Virus record (IMG/VR): IMGVR_UViG_3300031758_000151
Location: 1 to 43,483 of that record
Origin: a virus
DNA: 43,483 nucleotides
Reading direction: 5' to 3' (one strand)
The notes under the pieces are model-generated. The model was not told the origin of the DNA. It made no database searches and saw only the letters and a list, made by a program, of their open reading frames with translations. A program made the translations under genes and the position numbers. Positions 1 through 9,406 of the stretch are shown one piece after another (within the stretch, counting starts at the first letter, position 1; each line of letters opens with the position of its first letter).

Positions 1-37
1 GTTTAAAAGTATAAAATAACATTAAAAAATTTAAAAA

Positions 38-1447
38 ATGTCAGTATTATCTACACCAGGCTTTGATTTGCAGCCTTCAGCAGAGAGAAAAACTCTTGCG
101 TCAAATTACATCACAAACTTTGACTTCTTGAATCAGTATCTTCCAGATACTTACGAGAAAGAGTTTGAAAGATATGGTAACCGTTCAGTTGCGTCTTTCT
201 TAAGAGCAGTTGGAGCTGAGATGCCATCTATCTCTGACCTTATTAAATGGGCAGAACAAGGTCGTTTACACACTAAATATGTTAACTGTGTATCTGATTC
301 TGGAGCTACATTAGATACAGCTACTATTACAGTGAATGATACATTAGTACCAGGTAACGGTGGAATTGCATTTAGAATTGGTCAGACTGTTTTCTTGTCA
401 GACAACAACGAGGCTTCAAAATCTAACAAGGCTATTATCACTGACGTTGACTACGCTGCTGGAACTTTTGACGTAGCTTACTACGAGGCTGGTGGTCAAA
501 CATTTGGTACTTCTGATACAGTAACTGCATTCGTTTATGGTTCAGAGTTTAGAAAAGGAACTGAAGGAATGGTTGAGTCTTTAGAGGCTGATGACTTGAT
601 CTTAGAGAACAGCCCAATCATCATCAAAGATAAGTACGCAGTATCTGGTTCAGATATGGCTCAAATCGGATGGGTTGAGGTTACTTCTGAGAACGGAGCT
701 ACAGGTTACTTATGGTACATCAAATCAGAGCACGAAACTCGTTTGAGATTTGAGGATTACTTAGAGTTAGCTATGATCGAAGCTGTGCCTGCTGAGTCTG
801 GTTCAGGAGCTGCTAACCAATCTGCTGTTGGTAACAAAGGTTCTGAAGGTTTATTCTACTCAGTTTCTCAAAGAGGAAACGTATGGGGTGGTGGTAACCC
901 AACTACATTGTCTGACTTCGATACTATTATCCAACGTCTTGACAAGCAAGGTGCTATCCAAGAGAATGTGTTATTCGTTAACCGTCAGTTCTCTTTCGAT
1001 ATCGATGATATGTTAGCTGCTCAAAACTCTTACGGAGCTGGTGGTACATCTTACGGTTTATTCGATAACGATAAGGATATGGCTTTGAACTTAGGGTTTA
1101 CAGGATTCAGAAGAGGTTACGACTTCTACAAAACTGACTGGAAATACTTAAACGATGCTGCTACACGTGGTGGAGTAGTTGGTGGTGCTATCAATGGTGT
1201 GTTAGTTCCTGCTGGATCTACAACTGTTTACGACCAAGTATTAGGTAAAAACGCTAAGAGACCATTCTTACACGTACGTTACAGAGCTTCTGAAACTGAA
1301 GATCGTCGTTACAAAACTTGGATTACTGGTTCTGCTGGTGGTGCTTCTAACTCTAGCTTAGATGCTATGGAGGTACACTTCTTATCAGAGAGAGCTTTAT
1401 GTACTTTAGGTGCTAACAACTTCTTCTTATTCGAAGCTAATAGTTAA
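38..1447 (+). CDS. Major capsid protein (probable)
   Basis: This 469-aa protein is the likely major capsid protein, which builds the icosahedral shell. The call rests on size, position at the head of the virion module, and a segment near residues 55-80 (FLRAVGAEMPSISDL followed by a QGRLH motif) that resembles capsid proteins of Bacteroidota podoviruses as I remember them. Residues about 84-170 are rich in small and beta-forming residues and look like an inserted surface domain. Codon use is strongly biased (gct, ggt, tta, aac), unlike many neighbours, as expected for a very abundant protein. The ATG follows an A-rich leader with no Shine-Dalgarno sequence. A strong terminator follows directly. 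The promoter is not visible, because only 37 bases precede the gene. An HK97 fold is inferred, not seen. Confidence 0.8.
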   Translation: MSVLSTPGFDLQPSAERKTLASNYITNFDFLNQYLPDTYEKEFERYGNRSVASFLRAVGAEMPSISDLIKWAEQGRLHTKYVNCVSDSGATLDTATITVNDTLVPGNGGIAFRIGQTVFLSDNNEASKSNKAIITDVDYAAGTFDVAYYEAGGQTFGTSDTVTAFVYGSEFRKGTEGMVESLEADDLILENSPIIIKDKYAVSGSDMAQIGWVEVTSENGATGYLWYIKSEHETRLRFEDYLELAMIEAVPAESGSGAANQSAVGNKGSEGLFYSVSQRGNVWGGGNPTTLSDFDTIIQRLDKQGAIQENVLFVNRQFSFDIDDMLAAQNSYGAGGTSYGLFDNDKDMALNLGFTGFRRGYDFYKTDWKYLNDAATRGGVVGGAINGVLVPAGSTTVYDQVLGKNAKRPFLHVRYRASETEDRRYKTWITGSAGGASNSSLDAMEVHFLSERALCTLGANNFFLFEANS

Positions 1448-1463
1448 TAATAAATGAATACCC

Positions 1464-1499
1464 AACAGGGAGATGAGATACTCTCCCTGTTATTTTTTT
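1464..1499 (+). terminator. Intrinsic terminator after the capsid gene
   Basis: A 10-bp perfect stem (AACAGGGAGA pairing with TCTCCCTGTT) with an 8-nt loop is followed by a T-rich run. It lies 17 nt after the capsid stop codon. No TAnnTTTG promoter is visible before the next gene, so that gene probably depends on read-through. Such read-through would set capsid mRNA far above downstream mRNA. Confidence 0.9.
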
Positions 1500-1519
1500 A
1501 ACAAATTAAATTATATCAA

Positions 1520-2260
1520 ATGAGTAAAGAAACTGCATTAGTAGATAGAATCTACGTATTAAAAAAAAGAAACACTCCGTTGTCATATATGTTGACATCG
1601 AAGAACACTTCAAGAAGTCCGTTATACTACTTTGACGGAAAATCAAACAGACCACTTAGATATGCAAGAAACCAGAAGACACCTTTCGAGGATGAGCAGG
1701 ATGGTTCTGCTATTTTAGAGCCTATTGTATTTGTTGACGGATCATTAACCGTGTCTAAAACAAATCCAGTACTACAAAAATTCTTAGAGTATCACCCAGG
1801 AAATGGAACAATATTTGAGGAAGTAAATACAGAGAAGGATGCGTCTGCACAGTTTGACAAGTTAACTACAGAGTTGGATGCACAGTTGGCAGCAAGAGAC
1901 CTTACGGTTGATATGCTTGAGGCTGTCGCTAGAGTTGTATTGGGAGGTAAGATTGACAAGATGTCAACTGCTGAGCTTAAGAGAGACGTGCTTGTTTACG
2001 CAAGATCGTACCCTCAGAAGTTTATGGAGTTGCTTAACGATCCAATGTTACAGTTACAGAACACCTGCGCTAAGTTATTTGATCAGGACGTGTTGAGGCT
2101 TAAAAATAAAGGTAGAGATGTATACTTCAACCTTGAGACAAACAAGAAGAAGTTGTTAACAGTTCCTTACGGTGAGAATCATTTATTCATCTTGGCATCA
2201 CACCTGAAGTCAGATGATGGAATTGAGACACTTAGACTGCTTGAGAGCCATTTAGATTAG
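1520..2260 (+). CDS. Putative virion protein, function unknown
   Basis: This 246-aa protein is not assigned to a family. It lies between the capsid gene and other structural genes, so a head or head-completion role is inferred from position only. A central block has VDGSLTVSKTNPVLQKFLEY at about residues 74-93. A mainly helical, charged region follows (about 105-200). There is no signal peptide, membrane segment or catalytic motif. The start is the only good ATG after the capsid terminator and follows an AT-rich leader. It seems to lack its own promoter and is probably served by read-through. Confidence 0.75.
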   Translation: MSKETALVDRIYVLKKRNTPLSYMLTSKNTSRSPLYYFDGKSNRPLRYARNQKTPFEDEQDGSAILEPIVFVDGSLTVSKTNPVLQKFLEYHPGNGTIFEEVNTEKDASAQFDKLTTELDAQLAARDLTVDMLEAVARVVLGGKIDKMSTAELKRDVLVYARSYPQKFMELLNDPMLQLQNTCAKLFDQDVLRLKNKGRDVYFNLETNKKKLLTVPYGENHLFILASHLKSDDGIETLRLLESHLD

Positions 2261-2272
2261 TATTTTTTTTAG

Positions 2273-2280
2273 TATCTTTG
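2273..2280 (+). promoter_or_regulatory. Late promoter -7 element TATCTTTG
   Basis: TATCTTTG fits the Bacteroidota -7 consensus TAnnTTTG and is followed by CA. It sits 32 nt before the start of the 93-aa gene, in the short gap after the preceding stop codon. The same octamer recurs at 2651, 10205 and 43142. No TTTG is found at the expected -33 distance. Confidence 0.7.
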
Positions 2281-2312
2281 CAAGGATTATTAATCATAAA
2301 CAAAAGATAAAA

Positions 2313-2594
2313 ATGGAAAAATTTTTAAGTATCCCTGTAACTAACGAGCAATTTCAAATTGTATCTGCTACAGACATTAAACTTATCGAGCAAGCATCTA
2401 CTACTACTGTTACCATCACTTACGGTGGAGGTAAAGTTGTTACTATCACTCACGCTACTGCTGGTGCTGGTGTTGAAACAGAGAGAGACGCTATTGAGGC
2501 GGCTGTTGTTGCAGCATTAAGCGAGGGATGGACAAAGGTAACTTACGATGTTACATTATTACCATTCGCTGTTTCTGGAATAGCTATTGCGTAA
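2313..2594 (+). CDS. Small, probably abundant virion protein
   Basis: This 93-aa protein is rich in Thr, Val and Ala, with beta-prone segments (TTTVTITYGGGKVVTITHAT near residues 30-49), a helical AAVVAAL stretch, and a C-terminus ending in GIAIA. It has no Cys and no catalytic motif. It has its own TATCTTTG promoter and its own strong terminator, and it uses the same optimised codons as the capsid gene. That combination suggests a high-copy virion component such as a capsid decoration protein. That role is inferred from context; I do not recognise the family by motif. Confidence 0.75.
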   Translation: MEKFLSIPVTNEQFQIVSATDIKLIEQASTTTVTITYGGGKVVTITHATAGAGVETERDAIEAAVVAALSEGWTKVTYDVTLLPFAVSGIAIA

Positions 2595-2622
2595 TTGTTT
2601 TTGTTCTTAAGGAAAGCTAAAG

Positions 2623-2648
2623 GCACTCTAATCAGAGTGCTTTTTTTT
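2623..2648 (+). terminator. Intrinsic terminator
   Basis: A perfect 7-bp stem (GCACTCT / AGAGTGC) with an AATC loop is followed at once by eight T residues. It closes the one-gene unit of the 93-aa protein. Its T-run runs almost directly into the next promoter. Confidence 0.92.
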
Positions 2649-2650
2649 AT

Positions 2651-2658
2651 TATCTTTG
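2651..2658 (+). promoter_or_regulatory. Late promoter -7 element TATCTTTG
   Basis: TATCTTTG lies immediately after the terminator T-run and 15 nt before the next start codon, giving a leader of only about 10 nt. It probably drives the connector and tail genes from 2674 onwards. The upstream flank TTTTTTTTAT resembles the other late sites. Confidence 0.7.
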
Positions 2659-2673
2659 TAAAAAGTTTTTAAT

Positions 2674-3438
2674 ATGATAAACTCAGTTAGAAATACAGTT
2701 CTATCTGTTATAAATAAGAATAACTACGGCTATATTACACCTGCTGATTTCAACTTATTTGCCAAGCAGGCGCAGATGGAAATATACGAGGAGTACTACT
2801 CTTCCTATAACAAAACCATCAATATGGAGAATGCTCGTATGTCAGGAACAGGATATGCTGATATTGAGCAGCCAATAGCCGAGACTCTTGAGTCATTCTT
2901 AGTTACAGCAAACCTTACAAACATACAGGATAACGAGTGGAGTGTACCAACTATTGGTACCACAGGGACTGAGGCATATATGATACTTAGGGTTGACTGC
3001 CTTAACAGTTCAGGAAGTAGAATAGCCACAGCTGACAAGGTGTCTAGCGATAAGGTAATGATGCTTTCAGACTCAAACCTTACAGGACCGTCACTTCTAT
3101 ACCCTTGCTACACGTACGAGAGCGACAATTTAAACGCTTCATTTTTAAGGCTGTATCCTGATACTATAAATGATACGAATGGTTATGATATAAGATGTAC
3201 CTACTTTAGCTATCCTAAGGATCCTAAGTGGACATACATTACAATTTCAAATGGTGAGCCGATGTTTGATCAATCTCAACCAGATTATCAAGACTTTCAA
3301 CTTCCTGCAGAGGATGAGTATAAACTAGCTATGAAGATACTACAGTACGCTGGAATATCAATAAGAGAGCAAGAGGTTGCTGCTTACGCATTAGGTCAAG
3401 AACAACACGAACAACCAACATTTAGTCAACAACAATAA
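2674..3438 (+). CDS. Head-tail connector-like structural protein
   Basis: This 254-aa protein opens a run of tightly packed structural genes; the next ATG is 2 nt after its stop. The N-terminus (about 1-45) is helical and contains FNLFAKQAQMEIYEEYYSSY, a layout I associate with small head-to-tail ring or adaptor proteins of Bacteroidota podoviruses. The middle is beta-rich. The C-terminus is helical (DEYKLAMKILQYAGISIREQ) and ends in a Gln-rich tail. The ring-protein role is inferred from gene order, since it precedes a second connector-like gene and the nozzle gene. Confidence 0.65.
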   Translation: MINSVRNTVLSVINKNNYGYITPADFNLFAKQAQMEIYEEYYSSYNKTINMENARMSGTGYADIEQPIAETLESFLVTANLTNIQDNEWSVPTIGTTGTEAYMILRVDCLNSSGSRIATADKVSSDKVMMLSDSNLTGPSLLYPCYTYESDNLNASFLRLYPDTINDTNGYDIRCTYFSYPKDPKWTYITISNGEPMFDQSQPDYQDFQLPAEDEYKLAMKILQYAGISIREQEVAAYALGQEQHEQPTFSQQQ

Positions 3439-3440
3439 TT

Positions 3441-4358
3441 ATGGCATACTTAACTGGCTATCAATACTATGAGAACGCTGGAAACTCTCCAGAGAATGAA
3501 AACTGGGGAACGTACCAGTATGTATCACTAAAGGATATAGTTAACAACTTTATGTTGATGTATGTAGGTAACAATAAGCTTGTTAATAACGTTGACAAGT
3601 ACGAGATCTTGTTTCACGCAAAGAGAGGTATTCAGGAGTTGAACTACGATGCCTTGAAAGAGATTAAGATCGTGGAGCTTAGTATATGTGACGACCTTAA
3701 GTTGGTTCTGCCACCAGACTACGTGAACTATGTTAGAATATCATTGTACAAGGACGGTGTTTTAAGACCACTGACTGAGAACATTCAGACAAACTATAGT
3801 AATTCATACCTACAGGATAACAGCTGTAGAGTATTGTTCGATCAGGACGGCAACGTGTTGGAGGGAACATCTATATTAGACTACGACAGGATACATAAGT
3901 TAAACAAGAGCATTTACTTAGGTGACGGTGATTTTAACGGTATGGAAGGATACAACCTTGACGGTAAGTGGTACTTCAACCACACTATAGGTGCAAGGTT
4001 TGGTCTGAACACAGAGACTGCAAACGTAAACCCTACGTACAGAATAGACAAGAAGTCGGGCGTTATAAACTTTGGATCAGGTATGGCTGGTCAGCTTTGC
4101 ATACTTGAGTATGTTACTGACGGTATGGAGGGAGGAGACGACTCTGAGGTTACGGTAAACAAGATGGCTGAGGAGTTCTTATACGCATACATTAAGTACA
4201 ACGTGCTTACAAATAAGTACGGAGTTCAGGAGTATGTTGTGAATAGAGCTAAGAAAGAGAAGACAGCCCTTCTAAGAAACGCAAAGATAAGATTGAGTAA
4301 CATACACCCTGGAAGATTATTGATGAATATGAGGGGCAAAGATAAGTGGATTAAATAA
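3441..4358 (+). CDS. Second connector or tail-ring protein
   Basis: This 305-aa protein starts 2 nt after the previous stop and ends 2 nt before the nozzle gene, so the three are probably co-translated. Notable blocks are KYEILFHAKRGIQELNYDAL (about residues 53-72), VLPPDYVNYVRISL (about 94-107), and a C-terminal helical segment with AEEFLYAYIKYNVLTNKYGV. It has no catalytic motif, signal or membrane segment. In related Bacteroidota phages, proteins with this LPPDYVNYVR-type core are annotated as structural, between portal-side adaptors and the tail tube. A connector role is inferred from that memory and from position. Confidence 0.65.
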   Translation: MAYLTGYQYYENAGNSPENENWGTYQYVSLKDIVNNFMLMYVGNNKLVNNVDKYEILFHAKRGIQELNYDALKEIKIVELSICDDLKLVLPPDYVNYVRISLYKDGVLRPLTENIQTNYSNSYLQDNSCRVLFDQDGNVLEGTSILDYDRIHKLNKSIYLGDGDFNGMEGYNLDGKWYFNHTIGARFGLNTETANVNPTYRIDKKSGVINFGSGMAGQLCILEYVTDGMEGGDDSEVTVNKMAEEFLYAYIKYNVLTNKYGVQEYVVNRAKKEKTALLRNAKIRLSNIHPGRLLMNMRGKDKWIK

Positions 4359-4360
4359 GT

Positions 4361-7300
4361 ATGGATTTAAATACTACGTTCCTTAAGGGTAGAATGAATA
4401 AGTCGCTTGACGAGAGAGTTCTTCCAGATGGAGAATATATTGACGCGTTAAATATAAGGATAGGTTCCACTGAAAACAATAGCGTTGGTGCTATTGAGAA
4501 CTCGTTAGGTAATACTAAGATAACGACTATTCTTTACGATGGAGATCCTTTATCTACTAATGCAAGGTGTATTGGTGCGTATGAGGATAGCCAGCACGAG
4601 ACAATATACTGGTTCGTAACAGATCCAGGTAATGTTGATATGATTCTATCGTACAACGAAAGAACAAGCACACTTATATATCACGTTATATCTACCACTG
4701 TACTAAACTTTGATACTCAGTATCTGGTAAATGGTATTGACTTAATTGACGATCTTTTATTCTGGACGGATAATCTTAACCCTCCAAGACGAATAAACAC
4801 AAGGGGATCGTATGCATACCCTACAATGGGGGTAGATAATATTACAGAGGACGACATCTCTGTTATTGTTGCTCCGCCTTTAGAGTCTCCTATAGTTATT
4901 GCAAATCCATTATCTGGAGAGAAGAACTATATGACTGATAAGTTTATATCTTTCTCTTATAGATACAAGTACAAGGACGGAGAGTATAGTGCACTATCAC
5001 AGTTCAGTGATATAGCGTTTGAGCCAAAGTCATTTTTTATTGACTATACATTTTATGGTAACGGAGCGATGCAGAATTTATATAATTCTGTAAATGTTTC
5101 GTTTAATACTGGAAACGAAAATGTTATACAGATTGACTTATGCTTTAAACTGTCTGACTCAAGTATTGTAAATATTATAGAGAGATATATAAAGGATGAG
5201 AATGGATGGGGAGATGATCAGATTCAATCTATTAATTTTGATAATAAAAAAATATATACAGCCCTTCCAAGTTCAGAACTTACAAGACTTTTTGATAACG
5301 TACCTCTAACAGCTAAGTCTCAGACCACTATGGGCAATAGGCTTATATATGGAAACTATGTGGACGGTTACGATATAGACACGGTTATTGACTATGATGT
5401 TGTTGGTGTTAGTGAGGACATAAATGTATCTGAAATAATAGTGTCTACGTTAGAAGGTGTTGAATATAACATAAACCCTTTAACTCCAGTAACATATTTA
5501 GGAAGTAAAATAAAATTAGATTTTACAGATGTAGATATTAAAGAAAACTCTATACTTAACATAGATTTTGCTATAATACATAAAGAATTTGGAGGAAGTG
5601 CTTTGTATGACGATACAGTAAATGATTGTCCTGCACCACAAAATAATTATAACTATAACTATTCTTTTAGCATACAAGAAGATTTTACAAATGCTTATCA
5701 GCTATCTGTAAATCCAGGATTTATAAATAGTATATATACAAGCATTGCTCTTCCTGGTTGTGATGGCTTCTCTGTTACAGATGATTTTAACTGCAATACA
5801 GCAACAAAGGATGTTGTATGCGATCCTATAAATGGGGGTTGGGATAAACTTGGTAGTGGTATAGATGCTATTGGTCAAGGATTTACAATAACATCTTCTC
5901 CAGCAGAGCCAAACTACATATATATTCAGTTCCCTGCAATTAAGTTTGAAGGGTATAATGACGATACAAGTACTTATGAGTATGCATATGAGTATTTTTC
6001 AGAGTCAAATACAATTGCCTCTATAACAAAAATAAATTCAAGAAGAAGCTTACATAGTAATAGAGATTTTGAGGTTGGTATTGTATATCAGGACGAGTAC
6101 CTAAGAAGCTCTACTGCTTTAGTTTGTGATGGAAACACAGTATTCTTTCCAGCATCAGATTCAGATAAAAAAAACTATATAGTTTCAACAATAAATAACT
6201 TACCTCCATCTTGGGCAAAGAGATATAAGTTTGTAGTAAAGCCGTCTAAGTCTAAGTACGAGACAATTTATACAAGTTTATTTTTTCCTGATACTACGGG
6301 TTTTACTTGGTTTAAGTTAGAGGGAGAGAATATAAGTAAGGCAAGAGTTGGTGAAACTCTTATTGTAAAGATGGACACTGATGGCTATGTTGGTTCATTA
6401 GTTACTACAGAAGTTTTAGAGGTTAAGGCTCAGTCAAATAATTTTATAACAAACCCACCATCTACTGACAAGGTAATATACGAGCCAGCTGGTACGTATA
6501 TGCGTCTCAAGGCATCAAACTTTCAGGCGGAATATAATCAAAATTCTTTTATAGAGGCAGAGGAATATAAACCACCTGCTTTTCTTACAAAATTCAGACA
6601 TAGAGCAAGTATTTTGTTTGAAGAAAATCCAGAATTTAATAATTCATTACCTAATTCTCCAACAAACCGAAGATTTATACCATACGCAATTCCCGCTGGT
6701 AGTATTATAAATATAAGATGGAAAATAAATAGAAATAAAGCTGGATTAGATTCTGGGTGTGGTTCTTATAGTTATCTATATGAAAAAACAATAGTGGCTA
6801 ACGCTAACTACGATAATTTCTATGAATTTGCTATAGCTCAAAATGTACAGTTAGATACTGGGATTCAAGGCGGAGGCGATGAATTAGCTGGTATTACAGT
6901 GACACAACAAATTAATGGATGGAATTTTTTTGCAAATCAGAACTTAGATGATCCTCCACAACCTCAATATCCACTATTAGAACCTGCTGAAACAGGATTA
7001 AACCTAGTTGGTTTTTGTAAGGTAGAGGAAGACGGAGAGTGGGATGGAAGTATGTATTTAGTAACAGCATCTGGAATACCAGCTTGTAGTGGTAAATCAG
7101 CTTACAACAACATAAGTGTGACGCTACAATTAGCTAATGGAACTATTGTATTTGAGACAGATGCTTTAGATGCTGACGGAGAGATTTTCTACGAAGGTAG
7201 CGATAGCTTTCCTATCACCAATGGATATCATATGAGTGGTGACGCAGATGCAGACCAAGACCAGACATCTTCATTACCAGCTATTGTGACGCTTAACTTC

Positions 7301-9400
7301 TTCGACTGCTTTAGCTTTGGTAATGGAGTTGAATCCTATAAGATAAATGATGCACTTACTGGTGATCCGTTCTACTTAGGTGAGCGTGTTACAGCTGTGG
7401 CTCAGGAGCAGTATAGAAAGGCTGACAGGTACGCGTCTATGACATACAGTGGGATATACAATGCAGAGACAAACATAAACAAACTAAACGAGTTCAATCT
7501 TTCTTTAGCAAACTTTAAGGACCTAGAGAAGTCTTTCGGACCTATCAATAAGTTATATGCAAGACGTACAGATGTTCTAGTTCTTCAAGAGGACAAGGTG
7601 TCATATGTTTTGGCTGGAAAGAACTTACTGTCTGACTCCGCTGGAGGTGGACAGATCGCATCTATACCAGAGGTACTTGGTACTCAGATAGCAAGGATTG
7701 AGGACTACGGAATTAGTAACAACCCTGAGAGCTTTGCAGTGTTTGGTGGTGAGGTTTACTTTACAGATATCAAGCGTAATTCAGTGTTAAACCTAAGAGG
7801 TGGATCAGCTCAGAGTGATGCGCTTAGTGTTGTATCTGATATGGGTATGAAGTACTGGTTCAGAGACGAGTTTAAGAACTCTCCAAACTACTTTAAGATA
7901 GGTGGTTATGATCCGTATATGGATGAGTACGTGCTTCACCTTACTGAGACAGCTATGCCTACAGAGCTAGATGTTTACGGGTGTGGTGTTACAATAGCTA
8001 AACAAAATGTGAATGGAGTGTACGAGTTTGATGTGGAGATAGGTGACGAGATAGGGGAGGTTACTGTAAGCCTTACGTTGTTTGACGGAGAGGTTGATAT
8101 TACGGTTGAGTACGATGATGATATTATATGGGATGACAATTTAACAGATCCTGATGACTATACATTTGTATTTCAAAAGACAGCGGCTCTTCCTAACATT
8201 ATCAGAGTTACTATAACTTCTACCGATGCGTCTTATTCTACAAGCACATCGTGCGTAAATATAGTTGATTATATAACCGTATACAGAGTTGTATATAACA
8301 ACCCAGGATTAGAAGATCAGACCATACATAACAGCTATAAATGGAGTTTGTCAGGCTACAGCAGCCCAAGTTTAGGTGACTTTATAACTATGGAGGCGGA
8401 CGGAGTATCTCTATACGCAAGTCAGTTTGGAGGACTGTCTCAAGGTATGATACCAGCAGATGGAAGTGATATAACACTTATTTCGAAAAAGATAGAGGGA
8501 GACACGTTTACATTTAATCCAGTCCTAAACTCGTTCAAGTATTTAGTATCTAACACACTATACACTGCTAATGATTTACTTCCTTTATTAAACACTATAA
8601 CTCCAATAACTGGAGAGTATCGTGCGACTATAAATGATGTTGTGCTGTCAGGTTTTGACTACCTATACCTTGTGTGGGACTATAGAAGTATGTTAGAGAT
8701 AGAGCTGTGCTATCACGAGAGCAATCCTTTCTCATTATGCTGTGGAGCGTGTTCTACTGGAAGCTATTACATAGACTCAGACTTGTTCGATACCGCTACA
8801 AGTATCTGGTTAGACGAGCTACAGACAGAGTTAGCTCCAGACGGATTATATTTACTTGACGGTACATACAGACAGCTTCTATCTGGAGTGCTTTTAGATC
8901 CCGTCCCTTGCCCTGGATGTGAGGTTCAGAGCAAGTGTTTTGAAGGTGTTTGGGAGGAAGGCGATATATTACACCCAGACGGAGGTAGCATAACCTATGT
9001 GAATGCAGACGCGTATACCATAACACAAGATCTTATATGGTTAGGAGACCTTGTTGTTATAGAGTACCTAGAGATAATATCTGTCACTGGTGTTGTAGAG
9101 ATTGATTGCGGAAGTATAGAGTTAACAGAAGGATTAAGAAGTGATGGGTTTGTGAGTAGTGATATATGTGGAGAGGCTTTAGAAAATACTGTATTTATAT
9201 ACGGAAACGTAGGATGTGTTATAGAGAATGAAAATATAGCGTGCAACAGTAACAATATACTAGATCCTTTTGAGGGTAATAATGAGTACTATACTATGTA
9301 CTTACTTTTATGCGACACATCTTCTTACACTTATGTTTGTCAGATAGATAATGATGGATTAATAACAGTAATAGAAAATTGCCCCGCACCACCACCATAA
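4361..9400 (+). CDS. Giant tail nozzle / stabilization-like protein
   Basis: This 1679-aa protein begins with FLKGRMNKSLDERVLPDGEY, the conserved start of proteins labelled tail stabilization protein in crAss-like and other Bacteroidota podoviruses. It probably forms the tail nozzle (the role of T7 gp12 or P22 gp10). The N-terminal half contains beta-propeller-like strands. A block near residues 1080-1150 (LYARRTDVLVLQEDKVSYVL and PESFAVFGGEVYFTDIKRNS) repeats that style. From about residue 1440 the protein becomes Cys-rich. At about 1468-1513 it carries a DTATSIWLDELQTELAPDG module that I have seen at the ends of Bacteroidota phage surface proteins. Codon style changes inside the gene: about 5000-6900 is AT-richer than 7300-9000. 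The mature form and receptor role are unknown. Confidence 0.78.
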   Translation: MDLNTTFLKGRMNKSLDERVLPDGEYIDALNIRIGSTENNSVGAIENSLGNTKITTILYDGDPLSTNARCIGAYEDSQHETIYWFVTDPGNVDMILSYNERTSTLIYHVISTTVLNFDTQYLVNGIDLIDDLLFWTDNLNPPRRINTRGSYAYPTMGVDNITEDDISVIVAPPLESPIVIANPLSGEKNYMTDKFISFSYRYKYKDGEYSALSQFSDIAFEPKSFFIDYTFYGNGAMQNLYNSVNVSFNTGNENVIQIDLCFKLSDSSIVNIIERYIKDENGWGDDQIQSINFDNKKIYTALPSSELTRLFDNVPLTAKSQTTMGNRLIYGNYVDGYDIDTVIDYDVVGVSEDINVSEIIVSTLEGVEYNINPLTPVTYLGSKIKLDFTDVDIKENSILNIDFAIIHKEFGGSALYDDTVNDCPAPQNNYNYNYSFSIQEDFTNAYQLSVNPGFINSIYTSIALPGCDGFSVTDDFNCNTATKDVVCDPINGGWDKLGSGIDAIGQGFTITSSPAEPNYIYIQFPAIKFEGYNDDTSTYEYAYEYFSESNTIASITKINSRRSLHSNRDFEVGIVYQDEYLRSSTALVCDGNTVFFPASDSDKKNYIVSTINNLPPSWAKRYKFVVKPSKSKYETIYTSLFFPDTTGFTWFKLEGENISKARVGETLIVKMDTDGYVGSLVTTEVLEVKAQSNNFITNPPSTDKVIYEPAGTYMRLKASNFQAEYNQNSFIEAEEYKPPAFLTKFRHRASILFEENPEFNNSLPNSPTNRRFIPYAIPAGSIINIRWKINRNKAGLDSGCGSYSYLYEKTIVANANYDNFYEFAIAQNVQLDTGIQGGGDELAGITVTQQINGWNFFANQNLDDPPQPQYPLLEPAETGLNLVGFCKVEEDGEWDGSMYLVTASGIPACSGKSAYNNISVTLQLANGTIVFETDALDADGEIFYEGSDSFPITNGYHMSGDADADQDQTSSLPAIVTLNFFDCFSFGNGVESYKINDALTGDPFYLGERVTAVAQEQYRKADRYASMTYSGIYNAETNINKLNEFNLSLANFKDLEKSFGPINKLYARRTDVLVLQEDKVSYVLAGKNLLSDSAGGGQIASIPEVLGTQIARIEDYGISNNPESFAVFGGEVYFTDIKRNSVLNLRGGSAQSDALSVVSDMGMKYWFRDEFKNSPNYFKIGGYDPYMDEYVLHLTETAMPTELDVYGCGVTIAKQNVNGVYEFDVEIGDEIGEVTVSLTLFDGEVDITVEYDDDIIWDDNLTDPDDYTFVFQKTAALPNIIRVTITSTDASYSTSTSCVNIVDYITVYRVVYNNPGLEDQTIHNSYKWSLSGYSSPSLGDFITMEADGVSLYASQFGGLSQGMIPADGSDITLISKKIEGDTFTFNPVLNSFKYLVSNTLYTANDLLPLLNTITPITGEYRATINDVVLSGFDYLYLVWDYRSMLEIELCYHESNPFSLCCGACSTGSYYIDSDLFDTATSIWLDELQTELAPDGLYLLDGTYRQLLSGVLLDPVPCPGCEVQSKCFEGVWEEGDILHPDGGSITYVNADAYTITQDLIWLGDLVVIEYLEIISVTGVVEIDCGSIELTEGLRSDGFVSSDICGEALENTVFIYGNVGCVIENENIACNSNNILDPFEGNNEYYTMYLLLCDTSSYTYVCQIDNDGLITVIENCPAPPP

Positions 9401-9406
9401 TAAAAT

